A stretch of 64,000 bases of DNA from Bacteroidales bacterium (GCA_025355465.1 JANXZO010000034.1:49581-113580); one strand, 5' to 3'. Positions 17,637-27,874 are shown, numbered from the stretch's first letter. The notes: generated by a model not told the origin, from the letters alone. Numbers and translations are program-made.

Positions 17637-18656
17637 ATGAAGAGGGTTGAATCCGGGTTTCTGATCATTCTCCTCCTTGCACTCTCCGGATGCGGGGGAG
17701 CGGGTGGAAAGAAACAAGCAGCAGTTGCCGGAGATACGACACGGGTTCGTCTTGAAAACCTTAACCGGCAAATTGCCGGCGACGCTGCCAATCCGCAGTT
17801 GTACAACCTCAGGGCAAAATATTATCTGGGTGATCATCAAACCGACCTTGCGCTTAAGGACATCAATAAGGCAATTACATACGACGCCAAAAATCCTGAT
17901 TACTATATTACGCTCTCGGATATTTATCTTTTGATGGGTCAGCCGGCTAACTGCCGGGAGAATCTTGTTAAAGCAATCTCCCTCGATCCAAAAGGTCAGG
18001 AAGGATTGCTGAAAATGGCCAAGTTGCTGCTTATCATGAAGGATTACAAGGGATGTTATGAAAATATCCGGCAGTTACTGTTAATCGATAAGAATAACTA
18101 CCAGGGCTATTATACCCGGGCCCTCGCCTTGCTTGAACAGGGAGATACAAACCGGGCAATTGCAGACCTGATGCAGGCGGTAGATAAAAACCAGGATTAT
18201 TTTGATGGGTATGTTGAACTGGGTGAATTGTATGCGCTACACAAAGACCCCAAGACGGTATCTTATCTTAAAAATGCCTTGAAGGTGAGGCCGCAAAATA
18301 AGGAAGCATTATATACATTGGGGATGTATTACCAGGAATCCGGACAGTACATCAGCGCAATGGAGGTGTACCAGACCCTGGCTAATATAGACACTACCCT
18401 GCGAACGGCGCCTTATAACATGGGGTATATCTGTCTTGTTTATCTGAAGGATTTTCAAAGGGCAATCGGGTTCTTCACCGAAGCCGTAAAGCGCGATCCG
18501 GCTTATTTTGAAGCATTTTTCAACCGCGGATATGCTTATGAACTGGCGGGCGATTGTCAGAAAGCCAACGACGATTACAAACGTTCGCTGAAGATCAAGG
18601 TGAATTATGAAAAGGCCATCAATGGTCTCAACCGGCTGGATAAGCTCAGGAAATAA
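17637..18656 (+). CDS. TPR lipoprotein
   Basis: Start chosen at ATG 17637, directly after the recA stop, because it gives a lipoprotein signal (FLIILLLALSGC, lipobox cysteine near residue 19). The 339-aa product then has about eight TPR units (e.g. AIADLMQAVDKNQDYFDGYVELG). It should be anchored in the periplasm or outer membrane. It is probably translated from the recA transcript. Specific function unknown. Its 3' end overlaps the convergent Hpt gene by 11 bp. Confidence 0.85.
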   Translation: MKRVESGFLIILLLALSGCGGAGGKKQAAVAGDTTRVRLENLNRQIAGDAANPQLYNLRAKYYLGDHQTDLALKDINKAITYDAKNPDYYITLSDIYLLMGQPANCRENLVKAISLDPKGQEGLLKMAKLLLIMKDYKGCYENIRQLLLIDKNNYQGYYTRALALLEQGDTNRAIADLMQAVDKNQDYFDGYVELGELYALHKDPKTVSYLKNALKVRPQNKEALYTLGMYYQESGQYISAMEVYQTLANIDTTLRTAPYNMGYICLVYLKDFQRAIGFFTEAVKRDPAYFEAFFNRGYAYELAGDCQKANDDYKRSLKIKVNYEKAINGLNRLDKLRK

Positions 18657-19008
18657 GCCCGTTTTTAATGGAAATCAACTCTTGTAACAGGAGTTCTGAA
18701 TTCTTTTCAAGGTCGTTGTAGAGTTCTGTCAGGCCTGCTTCCGTTTTGTTTTTTGCCATTTCATCAAGCCTTCTGGACAGGTCGATGGTTACCGGGTCCA
18801 TGAAATTTGCGATGACTCCTTTCAGGCTGTGGGCATTGAATTTCAGCTTTACAAAATCCTTCTCCTGAACATTCTGCCTCAGGTTCCGGTAGCGCTCATC
18901 GTACTCCGTGATGAATATGTCGATGATCTCAACAATGATCTCTTTGTCAAAATACTGGAAATTATCATTGAATTTCTGGCGGTCGATCATAGGGCGTTTT
19001 TTAGACAA
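18646..19008 (-). CDS. Histidine phosphotransfer (Hpt) domain protein
   Basis: A stand-alone Hpt domain of up to 120 aa; an internal start at 18990 (MIDRQKF) is also possible. The phosphoacceptor histidine is in FNAHSLKGVIANF, the classical Hpt motif, within a predicted four-helix bundle. Stand-alone Hpt proteins shuttle phosphate between hybrid histidine kinases and response regulators; no kinase lies nearby, so the partner is elsewhere. Confidence 0.88.
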   Translation of the reverse strand: MSKKRPMIDRQKFNDNFQYFDKEIIVEIIDIFITEYDERYRNLRQNVQEKDFVKLKFNAHSLKGVIANFMDPVTIDLSRRLDEMAKNKTEAGLTELYNDLEKNSELLLQELISIKNGLIS

Positions 19009-19036
19009 ATATATTAAAGTAACACAATCGACGAAA

Positions 19037-19585
19037 CTAAATACTTAATCCGGTTTCATCCTGCTGGCAAACCAGGTAATGAACGGCACACTGGGCATTC
19101 ACCATGCGGTAACCATAGCGTGTTTCAAAAAGATGCCTGCACTCTCTTACAGCATTTTCCTTGAAGGACCTGAGGGGTTTCTGATAGAGCAGTACAAAGT
19201 CTTTCAGATCCTGGTAAATGTCTGTAAAGCTTTCTGCGAGACTGCCTCGCACCGGGTCAGTATGACTCTTCTCATGGTTGTCGACATAGTAAAAAAGATC
19301 ATCATCGCCGAACTTTGAGCGGAGAAGGTTGAATAACTGTTCCCATTGTTCTTCTGTTACATAATGTTCAATGGCTTCATCATCCTGAGGTTCAATTTCA
19401 GGAAGTAATGTGGCTTTGATATAAATTAACGGACCGATTTTTTGCAGAAAACTCAGCAGTTCCTGTTTTGAGTAACTTTCAGCTTTTTCCAGAAAGAGAC
19501 AAAATTCGTTGGCCACAGTAAGCAACTCAAGGACATTTCTTGAATAAACCGGTTCATTTTGGACATTCTGTGGTGTTTCATTCAT
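19037..19585 (-). CDS. DUF5063-like protein
   Basis: Start chosen at 19585 (MNETPQNVQNEPVYSRNV), giving 182 aa; the upstream extension overlaps the neighbouring outer membrane protein gene in another frame. The protein is acidic and helical, with a central YYVDNHEKSHTDPVRGSLAESF segment and LHFE-like ending typical of the family annotated DUF5063, of unknown function in Bacteroidota. No signal peptide, so probably cytoplasmic. It follows the outer membrane protein gene by 46 bp on the same strand. Confidence 0.7.
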   Translation of the reverse strand: MNETPQNVQNEPVYSRNVLELLTVANEFCLFLEKAESYSKQELLSFLQKIGPLIYIKATLLPEIEPQDDEAIEHYVTEEQWEQLFNLLRSKFGDDDLFYYVDNHEKSHTDPVRGSLAESFTDIYQDLKDFVLLYQKPLRSFKENAVRECRHLFETRYGYRMVNAQCAVHYLVCQQDETGLSI

Positions 19586-19631
19586 CGGGTTAAATTTTAT
19601 TTTATGACGGCAAAGGTAAGATTTCTGCCAA

Positions 19632-21485
19632 TCAATTGCCGAGTGATTCCTGGTGAGGTGCACCAACGTTGAAGTCGTACATGTTGATCCGGTACACCGA
19701 TGACATATTTCCCAAAACCGAAGGAACACCCGGCGGAACAACGGGGTAGAGATATCCTGAGATGAGAAAAGTGGGGAAAACGAGATTTTCGTTCTTGATC
19801 ATGATCCCAACGCCGAAGCCGGCAAAAAGAGGAGCCTTCCACAAGGGTTGGTTTTTTGTGGCTGCAAGACCGGCCTGTATCTGTCCGGTGAGTGCAAAAC
19901 GAAAACCATACACATACCAGGGTGTGAAAATGTTGGTGGAGAGACTTGCTGTAAAGGTTTCCGTTCCGAAAAAGGCATTTGGGCGCTCAAGATGGATCAC
20001 ACTGAAGTCGTCGTTCGCATTGTAATAATCCAGGTTCTCAGGCCGCATGTTGATCCCCGTTCTGTAGTCGGCCGAAATAAACGTCCTGAATTTATAGTGG
20101 GGATCCGACATCCTGATCAACGGGGTGAAATACCGGAGATTCAATTTCACCACCCCGTCTTCTAAGGAGCTTTGCCGTATAAATCCGCTTAATTTTATAT
20201 ACCCTTGCAGGTAGCCGAAACCGGGAATGAAATTTCCCGCCGAGAGACTTACCCCGGCATAAAAACGGGTATAAAACTCATTGTATGTTGGTCCGAAGGT
20301 TACCTGGAACAACTTTCCGAAGGGCAGGTTTTCGGTCTTTCCAAATTCGAACAGGTAATCAGTAACATAATAGTTGTTCTGGGAAAAGGAGAGTCCGCAA
20401 AGAAACTGCAGATTATTGGAGTAGCCGGAGGTTGAGTCGGGTTTCCGCTCCGGACGGAAAGAGTACTCACGGCGGGAAAGAGAAACCGCAGCAACGAAGC
20501 GCGAGATCTGTTTATGCCGTGTGAGCAGAAACGCCTTGCCAATCCACAGCGATTCAGATTTATACCGTGTGGCAATTTTTGTAAATTCTGTGGAAAAGGT
20601 TACATTTCGTACCCAGGATGCACTTGTTCCACCTGCCCATTTGGTTTTGTTGGTAAAGAACGGACGGTCAAATCCAACAAGGAAAAGCTGGTTGCCCGTG
20701 TTGTCCTGGTTGTAGGCAATCCCGGCATCAATAAAGGTTCCCAAAATGTTGGTGAAAGTATATGAGCCTCCGTCGAAGCGAAAAAAAGGTGCCCTGTAGA
20801 GTTCGGTCGACATGTTGAGCGTCAGGCGGTCGCCAAGTCCGAGGAAGTTTGCATCATAAATACGAAACCCGACTTTTGTGGTCGTCACGACAGGCACATC
20901 AAACCCGATCGACCATACATCCTTCGCAATGACAAGCAGATCAACGGAATCGTTACCCGCAGGGATGACTAAAATCCTTACGTTGTCAATGGATTCAAGG
21001 TCCCGGATGATTCGCTCATTATCACCCAGAACCTGTGGGTCGAGCATCTGTCCGCGCCGGAACAACAGGTTTCTCCGGATAATATATTCGCGTGTTCTGA
21101 CATGCATATTATTGAAAGCTTTCCCAATCCCGGTCTGGGTATTATCAGCTGTATCATAAATGGTGTAGCCGAAGGGAGGAAGCACCTTGATGGTGATATT
21201 CCTGATGATATTGCCTTTGTATTCAATATATGGGATCTGACTTTCAATTACCTGCATACTGTCAGGCAGAGAGGAAATCTGAGGTGGTACGAATGCCAGG
21301 CCGTAAAGCAACTGGGTGAATTTTTTCCGGTAGAATTTATGGTATAACGAGTCGTAAAACGACTGTGACCGCTTGTAAACACCGGTGTCAGGTTTGCAGA
21401 CAGATACCGGCACAGTCAGCGCCTTTTCCGGCGTAACCGTAAATATGAACAACAGGAGCACAGATAAACAGAAACGCCACGGCAT
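19632..21485 (-). CDS. BamA/TamA-like outer membrane protein
   Basis: 617 aa with a signal peptide (FCLSVLLLFIFTVTPEKAL). After about 100 residues a POTRA-like segment appears (IIRRNLLFRRGQMLDPQVLGDNERIIRDLESIDNVRILV). The remainder is rich in alternating aromatic strands and loops (e.g. FRFDGGSYTFTNILGTFIDAGIAY) and is probably a 16-strand barrel. It belongs with the Omp85-like surface antigens of Bacteroidota, though only one POTRA is evident, so it is not the main BamA. It abuts the phosphohexomutase gene (1 bp) and may be co-transcribed. Confidence 0.82.
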   Translation of the reverse strand: MPWRFCLSVLLLFIFTVTPEKALTVPVSVCKPDTGVYKRSQSFYDSLYHKFYRKKFTQLLYGLAFVPPQISSLPDSMQVIESQIPYIEYKGNIIRNITIKVLPPFGYTIYDTADNTQTGIGKAFNNMHVRTREYIIRRNLLFRRGQMLDPQVLGDNERIIRDLESIDNVRILVIPAGNDSVDLLVIAKDVWSIGFDVPVVTTTKVGFRIYDANFLGLGDRLTLNMSTELYRAPFFRFDGGSYTFTNILGTFIDAGIAYNQDNTGNQLFLVGFDRPFFTNKTKWAGGTSASWVRNVTFSTEFTKIATRYKSESLWIGKAFLLTRHKQISRFVAAVSLSRREYSFRPERKPDSTSGYSNNLQFLCGLSFSQNNYYVTDYLFEFGKTENLPFGKLFQVTFGPTYNEFYTRFYAGVSLSAGNFIPGFGYLQGYIKLSGFIRQSSLEDGVVKLNLRYFTPLIRMSDPHYKFRTFISADYRTGINMRPENLDYYNANDDFSVIHLERPNAFFGTETFTASLSTNIFTPWYVYGFRFALTGQIQAGLAATKNQPLWKAPLFAGFGVGIMIKNENLVFPTFLISGYLYPVVPPGVPSVLGNMSSVYRINMYDFNVGAPHQESLGN

Positions 21486-23219
21486 CTATTTTAGCTTCAT
21501 GGAAGCAATAATCCCTTCAATTTTCGCATCCAGCAGTTGATCAGTTCGCTCATAATCTCCGGTCGATACCAGCTTTTCCCGCACCCCGAAATAAAACTTT
21601 ATCTTGGGTTCGGTCCCGGATGGCCGCACACCAATGATAGATCCATCTTCGAGGATAAACTGAAGTACGTTCGATTTCGTCAGGTCGATCGGGCGTTCTG
21701 TACCCGTAATCAGATCCTTTTCACAGAGCGTAAGATAGTCCTTGATTGTGATCACCCGCGAATTGTTGATCAGAACAGGCGGATGGGTGCGGTATTCAAC
21801 CATCATCCGCTGGATCTCTTCGGCGCCGCTTTTGCCTTTTTTAGTAACAGAGAGCAGGGACTCCTTGTAAAAACCGTATTGCAGATATAGTTCTAACAGC
21901 AGATCGAAGAGTGATTTTCCCTGGTCCGCCATCCATGCTGCCGTTTCTGCGATGAGGGCACAGGCGCTGATGGCATCCTTGTCGCGCACAAAATCTCCGA
22001 TCAGGTATCCGTAGCTCTCCTCCCCGCCGATAATATACCGTTTCAACCCTTCATTGCGCCGGATGACATCAGCAATGAACTTGAAACCTGTCAGGCAGTT
22101 GAAATATTCCACCCCGAATGATACGGCGATGTCGCTCAGTAACTGAGAACTTACAATGGTCTTTACAATGAATTCGTTCCCTTCTAACCGTCCAGCTTCC
22201 TTCCAGCGGTTAAGCACATAATAGAAGAGCAATGCGGCAGTCTGGTTTCCGTTCAGCAGGATCATCTCATTCCGGTGGTTCCTGACGGCAATGCCAACCC
22301 TGTCCGCATCGGGATCGGTAGCCATCACGAGATCTGCGTGGATCTGTTCGGCCAGGTTGATGGCCATATCGAGGGCGTTATGTTCCTCCGGGTTAGGCGA
22401 ATGTACTGTGGGAAAGTTGCCATCAGCAATGGCTTGTTCCTTTACCATATTGATGTTCTCAAAACCGAACCGGGCCAGAATTTTTGGCACCAGTTCTCGT
22501 CCGCATCCATGAAGAGGCGTATAAACGATTTTTAGATCCTTTTGCCTTTTGATAACATCCGGAGAGAGACAGAGCTTTAAGATCTGATCGAGGTAGTGGT
22601 TGTCGATCTTCTCTCCGATACTGATAATGTTCGCCGGGTTTCCCTGCCATTTCACATCGTCGACAGAGGCTATTTTCTGCACCTCTCTGATTACATTCTC
22701 ATCATGTGGTGAGATCATCTGGGCACCATCATCCCAATACGCTTTATAGCCGTTGTACTCCTTCGGGTTGTGCGAAGCCGTAACCATAACCCCGCTTTGG
22801 CAACCAAGCTGACGTATGGCGAACGAAAGTTCCGGGGTGGGACGGAGGTCTTCGAACAGGTAGACCGTGAATCCGTTTGCAGATAAAACTTCTGCAACAA
22901 CAGTTGCAAAATACCGGCTGTTATTGCGGCTGTCGTGCGACACTGCCATTTTGACCGGTTTCTGTTGCGAAAACATGAGCTTCAGATAATTGGCCAAACC
23001 CTGCGTTGCCATACCTACGGTATACTTGTTCATGCGATTGGTGCCGACACCCATCACGCCACGCAAGCCACCTGTGCCAAATTCCAGATCGCGGTAGAAG
23101 GAATCTGTAAGTTCCGCAGGATTTGTTTCAATCAGCGCCTGTACCTGCTTGCGGGTCGCTTCATCAAAATTTTCGCCAAGCCAGTTGCCTGCGCGTTTCA
23201 GAATAATATCTTCAATCAT
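21486..23219 (-). CDS. Phosphoglucomutase/phosphomannomutase family enzyme
   Basis: 577 aa, the length of the long alpha-phosphohexomutases (PgcA type). Visible are the phosphoserine loop MVTASHNPKEYNGYK, the metal loop ATDPDADRVGIAV, the sugar-binding loop GGEESYGYL and the phosphate-binding RPSGTEPKIKFYF. It probably interconverts glucose-1-phosphate and glucose-6-phosphate, feeding the nucleotide-sugar genes just upstream; its start overlaps the rfbD-like stop by 4 bp. Distinct from the GlmM at 8560. Confidence 0.93.
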   Translation of the reverse strand: MIEDIILKRAGNWLGENFDEATRKQVQALIETNPAELTDSFYRDLEFGTGGLRGVMGVGTNRMNKYTVGMATQGLANYLKLMFSQQKPVKMAVSHDSRNNSRYFATVVAEVLSANGFTVYLFEDLRPTPELSFAIRQLGCQSGVMVTASHNPKEYNGYKAYWDDGAQMISPHDENVIREVQKIASVDDVKWQGNPANIISIGEKIDNHYLDQILKLCLSPDVIKRQKDLKIVYTPLHGCGRELVPKILARFGFENINMVKEQAIADGNFPTVHSPNPEEHNALDMAINLAEQIHADLVMATDPDADRVGIAVRNHRNEMILLNGNQTAALLFYYVLNRWKEAGRLEGNEFIVKTIVSSQLLSDIAVSFGVEYFNCLTGFKFIADVIRRNEGLKRYIIGGEESYGYLIGDFVRDKDAISACALIAETAAWMADQGKSLFDLLLELYLQYGFYKESLLSVTKKGKSGAEEIQRMMVEYRTHPPVLINNSRVITIKDYLTLCEKDLITGTERPIDLTKSNVLQFILEDGSIIGVRPSGTEPKIKFYFGVREKLVSTGDYERTDQLLDAKIEGIIASMKLK

Positions 23220-24094
23220 GATTCGATGCTCATTTTACCAATACAATCCTTGAGACTATCCCTCCAATAAGGGATCTCAAGGCCAAATTGCTGTTTGATT
23301 TTTGCTTTGTTAAATACACTGTAAAACGGTCGCACGGCAGGCAAAGGATAATCCTTTGTCTCGATCGGGTTGATTTTACATTTGATTCCTGTAAGTTCAA
23401 CGATAGAGATGGCGAAATCGTACCAGCTGATCACTCCTTCATCAGAAAAATGGTAGATTTCCGTTTTTTCGGGTTTCCTTTCTGATTTTAGGATCGTGAG
23501 AATAGCCATAGCCAGGTCACGGGCATAAGTCGGCGTGCCGATCTGGTCGTAAACAACATTGAGGAGGCCCCGCTCTTTCCCGTATTTCATGATGGTCTTT
23601 ACGAAGTTCGCGCCAAATGGGGAGTAGAGCCATGAGGTCCGGACGATATATCCATGCTGTGCAAATTTATGCATCTCCGTCTCCCCGTTATTTTTGCTCC
23701 TGGCGTAAGCCGAGGCAGGGTTTACGGGGTCGTTTTCCTGGTAAGGCCGGTGACCTTTGCCGTCGAAAACGTAATCGGTGGAAATATGTACTATGATGGC
23801 ATTTTGCATGGATGCTGCCCGCGCAAGGATGCCGACAGCTCCGGCATTGATGAGGTTCGCCCGTTCTGGTTCCTGTTCAGCCTTGTCAACCGCTGTATAG
23901 GCCGCGCAATTGATCACTGCATCCGGTCTTTCCTGCAGAAAAAAGGCGGAAACAGCAGCTTCGCTTGTGATGTCCAGCTCTGCGATGTCGGTGAATATGA
24001 ATTGCAGGCCGGATTCAGCTTTCGACAAAACCTGCAACTCATTACCCAGTTGTCCGTTTGCACCGGTAACCAGTATTTTTATTTTTTCAGACAT
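23216..24094 (-). CDS. rfbD: dTDP-4-dehydrorhamnose reductase
   Basis: Last step of dTDP-L-rhamnose synthesis. 292 aa, extended-type SDR: the GANGQLG nucleotide loop near residue 11, the ISTDYVFDGKGHRPYQE segment, the YARSKNNGE catalytic Tyr/Lys pair, and RTSWLYSPFGANFVKT. All match RmlD. No rfbA/B/C genes are adjacent in the window; the neighbours are other nucleotide-sugar enzymes. Confidence 0.93.
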   Translation of the reverse strand: MSEKIKILVTGANGQLGNELQVLSKAESGLQFIFTDIAELDITSEAAVSAFFLQERPDAVINCAAYTAVDKAEQEPERANLINAGAVGILARAASMQNAIIVHISTDYVFDGKGHRPYQENDPVNPASAYARSKNNGETEMHKFAQHGYIVRTSWLYSPFGANFVKTIMKYGKERGLLNVVYDQIGTPTYARDLAMAILTILKSERKPEKTEIYHFSDEGVISWYDFAISIVELTGIKCKINPIETKDYPLPAVRPFYSVFNKAKIKQQFGLEIPYWRDSLKDCIGKMSIES

Positions 24095-24106
24095 GACTTT
24101 GTTCTG

Positions 24107-25045
24107 CTATACAATCGTTTTAAAGAAGGAGATGGTCCTGGTAAGTCCCTCTTCGAGCATGACTTTCGGTTCCCATCCAAGCTCCTTTTGGGCCAGGGTG
24201 ATATCTGGTTTCCGCTGTGTAGGGTCATCGGCCGGAAGCGGCATATGCACAATCTTCGACTTCGATCCGGTGAGCCGGATCACCTTTTCTGCCAGTTCGA
24301 GAATGGTAAATTCATTGGGATTGCCAATGTTTACAGGGCCTGTGAACGCTTCTCCGGAATTCATCAGCCGGATCATTCCGTCGAGGAGGTCATCAACATA
24401 ACAAAAACTGCGGGTCTGGGAACCATCACCATAAATGGTGATATTTTGATTTTGCAATGCCTGCACGATAAAATTTGAAACAACCCTTCCGTCGTTGGGG
24501 TGCATCCTGGGACCATACGTGTTAAAAATCCGGATGATCTTGATACGAACATCATTTTGCTGATGGTAATTCATAAAGAGCGTCTCTGCCACCCTTTTGC
24601 CTTCGTCGTAACAGGACCTCGGACCAATCGGGTTTACATGTCCCCAGTAGGATTCCACCTGCGGGTGAACTTCCGGATCGCCATACACTTCGCTGGTGGA
24701 TGCCTGGAGAATACGGGCCTTTATACGCTTTGCCAGGCCGAGCATGTTGATGGCTCCCATCACCGAGGTCTTAACGGTTTTAATGGCATTATACTGGTAG
24801 TGAATGGGGGAGGCAGGACACGCAAGGTTGTAAATTTCATCTACTTCGATAAAAAACGGCATGGTAACATCGTGCCTGATGATTTCAAAGTAAGGATTTT
24901 CCAGGAGCTTGACAACGTTCTGTTTCTGTCCGGTGAAGTAGTTATCAAGACACACCACTTCGTTGCCTTCATGCAGCAAACGCTCGCAAAGGTGAGATCC
25001 GAGGAATCCCGCTCCACCGGTTACCAATATTTTTTTTCGGATCAT
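24107..25045 (-). CDS. UDP-glucuronic acid decarboxylase (UDP-xylose synthase) family SDR
   Basis: 312 aa. Rossmann loop [15 protein letters not shown], then the family-typical [22 protein letters not shown], the active site [11 protein letters not shown] (Tyr-x3-Lys) and [21 protein letters not shown]. These are the hallmarks of UXS, which converts UDP-glucuronate to UDP-xylose. The upstream gene encodes the enzyme that makes UDP-glucuronate, 16 bp away, so the two form a short pathway supplying xylose for surface polysaccharide. Confidence 0.93.
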   Translation of the reverse strand: MIRKKILVTGGAGFLGSHLCERLLHEGNEVVCLDNYFTGQKQNVVKLLENPYFEIIRHDVTMPFFIEVDEIYNLACPASPIHYQYNAIKTVKTSVMGAINMLGLAKRIKARILQASTSEVYGDPEVHPQVESYWGHVNPIGPRSCYDEGKRVAETLFMNYHQQNDVRIKIIRIFNTYGPRMHPNDGRVVSNFIVQALQNQNITIYGDGSQTRSFCYVDDLLDGMIRLMNSGEAFTGPVNIGNPNEFTILELAEKVIRLTGSKSKIVHMPLPADDPTQRKPDITLAQKELGWEPKVMLEEGLTRTISFFKTIV

Positions 25046-25061
25046 GGCTGATATTTGGATG

Positions 25062-26387
25062 TTATTTTAAGGTGTCTACACCAATACAATAGTAAGAGAA
25101 CCCTTTGCGCTTCATCTCTGCGATCTCGTAAATATTACGTCCGTCGAATATAGCCGGGGATTTCAGTAATTTTTTTACCACATTGAAGTTGGGAAATTTA
25201 AACTCGGGCCACTCTGTAACCAGCAACAGGCAATCCGCATCGATAAGCGCATCGTATTGATCCTGACAATATTCAATGCTCTCGCCGAGAATATGCTTTG
25301 CTTCGTGCATGGCTACCGGGTCATAGGCTTTAACCTTGGCGCCGGCTTCCAGGAAGTGTTTTACCAGTACCAGGGAAGGAGCTTCACGCATATCGTCGGT
25401 TTGAGGTTTGAATGAGAGGCCCCAGATAGCGATGGTTTTGTCTTTCAGATCGCCACCGAAATGAGCAACCACCTTGTTGAAAAGGACAGACTTTTGACTA
25501 TCGTTCACGGCTTCGACTGCTTTCAGAACCCGCAGACTGTATTTGAATTCATCGCCGGTATGGATCAGTGCTTTTACATCCTTCGGAAAGCAGGAACCGC
25601 CATAACCTACCCCGGGATAGATGAATTTATTTCCAATCCTGGAATCGGAACCAATGCCGCGCCGGACCATATTAATGTCGGCCCCCACGATTTCGCAAAG
25701 GTTGGCGATGTCGTTCATGAAACTGATCTTGGTTGCCAGCATGGAGTTGGCCGCATATTTGGTCATCTCGGCGGAGGTTATATCCATGAAGATGATGGGA
25801 TGTCCGTTGAGAGTGAATGGTTTGTACAACGCTTTCATAAGATCTTCAGCACGGGTCGAGTCGCAGCCAACCACGATGCGGTCGGGTTTTAAGAAATCAT
25901 CAATGGCTGCACCCTCCTTGAGAAACTCGGGGTTGGAGGCAACATCGAATTCAATGTTCAACCCGCGTTTGCCTAGCTCTTCCTTCACGGCATTCCGCAC
26001 CTTTTGAGCAGTTCCGACAGGGACTGTACTTTTGGTCACAATCAGCAGGTAATCGTTCATGTATTTCCCACAGTCGCGGGCCACACTTAACACAAACTTC
26101 AGGTCGGCGCTTCCGTCGTCATCGGGCGGAGTTCCTACGGCGCTGAAAATCACCTCACAATCAGTAAGTGCTTCGGCAAGGCTCGTAGTGAACTTCAACC
26201 GGTCCTTTTTCATGTTCCGGTGAACCATCTCCTCAAGACCCGGTTCATAGATCGGGATGATCCCGTTTTTCAGGTTCTCAATTTTTTTCTGGTCGATGTC
26301 GACACACACGACTTCGATGCCTACTTCAGCAAAACAAGTACCAGTAACCAGTCCGACATACCCGGATCCTACGATAGCAACTTTCAT
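25062..26387 (-). CDS. ugd: UDP-glucose 6-dehydrogenase
   Basis: Oxidises UDP-glucose to UDP-glucuronate with two NAD. 441 aa, with the N-terminal Rossmann loop [39 protein letters not shown], and the catalytic cysteine in [17 protein letters not shown]. The C-terminal domain contains [16 protein letters not shown] and FDGRNIY. It is first in the run ugd - UDP-xylose synthase - rfbD - phosphohexomutase on the minus strand. Confidence 0.95.
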   Translation of the reverse strand: MKVAIVGSGYVGLVTGTCFAEVGIEVVCVDIDQKKIENLKNGIIPIYEPGLEEMVHRNMKKDRLKFTTSLAEALTDCEVIFSAVGTPPDDDGSADLKFVLSVARDCGKYMNDYLLIVTKSTVPVGTAQKVRNAVKEELGKRGLNIEFDVASNPEFLKEGAAIDDFLKPDRIVVGCDSTRAEDLMKALYKPFTLNGHPIIFMDITSAEMTKYAANSMLATKISFMNDIANLCEIVGADINMVRRGIGSDSRIGNKFIYPGVGYGGSCFPKDVKALIHTGDEFKYSLRVLKAVEAVNDSQKSVLFNKVVAHFGGDLKDKTIAIWGLSFKPQTDDMREAPSLVLVKHFLEAGAKVKAYDPVAMHEAKHILGESIEYCQDQYDALIDADCLLLVTEWPEFKFPNFNVVKKLLKSPAIFDGRNIYEIAEMKRKGFSYYCIGVDTLK

Positions 26388-26449
26388 GATTGTTGAATTT
26401 AATGTTAACGTTTGATGAACAAATATAATAAGAAAGCCATTTGATGATG

Positions 26450-27256
26450 CTAAATTAAATTTATTTGGGTTTGGATTGCTGCAACATCCTTTTTCAGCTG
26501 CTTAACTGTTTCGGTGAGGTTGTAGGTTTCCGAGATCCTGTTTTCCGGGATCTGTGGACTGATAAAGTGCACGAACTGCCATATTTCTCGGATCTCCTTT
26601 ACTGCCAGATCGAAAGGGGTGTAGTGGGGGTTCAGGGAATGGAGGATCAGTTTGGCTTCTGTCTGGATCCTGTTTTCCACCACTTTGAAAACCACCCCAT
26701 CTTCCGCGGTAAGGATAATGCAGGCATCCTTGTCGCGGATGGTTGTCCAATCCTGGATAAATACTCCGGTTACCCAGGCTCCGCTGGGGATGGGAAGCAT
26801 CGAATCGCCGCTGATCTGGAAGGTGCGGTATTTCTTTTGCCGCGACAGGAACGGGAGTCTGAAAGTAGGCAGGATGCTGATGTATTCCGGATCGGCGAAC
26901 CCGCTCGTGTAGCCGGCTTTGGCCTTCTCCGATACAAGTTCGATGTTCTCGTCGTTGTCTTTCCCTACCGTGGTGGCCAAAATCCGCAGGTTGCTTCCCT
27001 TGAGGAAGACATCATAGCCCCGTTCCACCTGACGTATCTGACTTTCGGGCAATGTCTGAAGGTCGACCTTGATCAGGGTGTCGATGGCGATGTTGAAATA
27101 GTTGGAGAAACTGATCAGCGCCTCCATGCCCGGCTGAGCTACTCCGTTCTCATAACCGCTGAGCGTCGACCGCTTCATCTCCAGCGCTACTGCCACATCA
27201 TCCTGTGTTCTTCCCCGGCGCTTGCGCATGAACTTGATATTTTTACCGAAATACAT
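26450..27256 (-). CDS. LexA/CI-like S24 repressor with N-terminal XRE domain
   Basis: Start chosen at 27256 (MYFGKNIKFMRKRRG), 268 aa. Residues 1-60 form a Cro/CI helix-turn-helix (MRKRRGRTQDDVAVALEMKRSTLSGYENG). A linker holds an Ala-Gly pair (KAGYTSGFADPEY) placed like the LexA/CI self-cleavage site, and the S24 domain has the catalytic serine in ISGDSMLP and a lysine in VVFKVVENR. The C-terminus is a short coiled coil. Known relatives are cleaved when RecA is activated. Its neighbourhood (Y-family and DnaE-type polymerases) suggests it represses a damage-inducible set. A TATCTTTG box lies upstream on its strand (27328-27321). Confidence 0.85.
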   Translation of the reverse strand: MYFGKNIKFMRKRRGRTQDDVAVALEMKRSTLSGYENGVAQPGMEALISFSNYFNIAIDTLIKVDLQTLPESQIRQVERGYDVFLKGSNLRILATTVGKDNDENIELVSEKAKAGYTSGFADPEYISILPTFRLPFLSRQKKYRTFQISGDSMLPIPSGAWVTGVFIQDWTTIRDKDACIILTAEDGVVFKVVENRIQTEAKLILHSLNPHYTPFDLAVKEIREIWQFVHFISPQIPENRISETYNLTETVKQLKKDVAAIQTQINLI

Positions 27257-27333
27257 ATTTTTTTTGGAGTTTAATGAAAACATGATTATATTAACGTCGG
27301 AAATTTGATTAAAAACACGACAAAGATAAAATA

Positions 27334-27369
27334 AAATAGTGAAATGGTGAGATGGTTAAATGGTGAAAA
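27334..27369. repeat. 36-bp inverted repeat, left arm
   Basis: Made of AAATGGTG-like units. It matches the reverse complement of 27834-27869 at 35 of 36 positions, and the two arms bracket the four-helix-bundle gene. Confidence 0.9.
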
Positions 27370-27432
27370 ATAAAAAAAATGATTTTAGGGTTTACTTTTT
27401 AGGGGGAAGTCCGATTAAGCATAAAGGAGAAT

Positions 27433-27819
27433 ATGGACAACTTAAATAATGTGACCCATTTTAATGAGAAAATGAGGATACGGACAAAGCAGTTTGCAAT
27501 CAGGATATATAAAACTCTCAATGCTGTCTGGCTGAATGACATGTCTAGGGTGCCGGCCAGGCAATTGCTGAGATGTTCCTCCTCTGTTGCTGCAAATTTC
27601 AGGTCTGCTGCAAGAGGACGGTCAGCAGCTGAGTTTTATTCCAAGGTGTGCATCGTGGCCGAAGAATGTGACGAATCTGTTTTCTGGATCGAATTTATGA
27701 CAGAAACGGAAATTCTTAGTCAAGATGAAACCAAGGAGATTCACAAAGAAGCCGCAGAATTATTATGCATATTTCCCACCATCAAGAGAAAATTAAGACT
27801 CAAAAAGGAATCTCAATAA
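27433..27819 (+). CDS. Four-helix-bundle protein (23S rRNA intervening-sequence protein family)
   Basis: 128 aa, all helical, with the family features: an N-terminal helix ending FAIRIYKTLNAVW, SSSVAANFRSAARGRSAAEFYSKVCIVAEECDES, and ELLCIFPTIKRKL near the end. This family was first noted inside 23S rRNA intervening sequences and is scattered singly through Bacteroidota genomes; structures show a pentameric four-helix bundle, but function is unclear. Here the gene lies exactly between 36-bp inverted repeats and interrupts the stretch between the S24 repressor and dinB, so it looks like a small mobile cassette. Confidence 0.88.
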   Translation: MDNLNNVTHFNEKMRIRTKQFAIRIYKTLNAVWLNDMSRVPARQLLRCSSSVAANFRSAARGRSAAEFYSKVCIVAEECDESVFWIEFMTETEILSQDETKEIHKEAAELLCIFPTIKRKLRLKKESQ

Positions 27820-27833
27820 TTTTCCTATCTCAC

Positions 27834-27869
27834 TTTTCACCATTTAACCATCTCACCATTTCGCTATTT
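27834..27869. repeat. 36-bp inverted repeat, right arm
   Basis: Reverse complement of 27334-27369 with one mismatch. It ends 5 bp before the dinB start codon. Confidence 0.9.
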
Positions 27870-27874
27870 CATTT

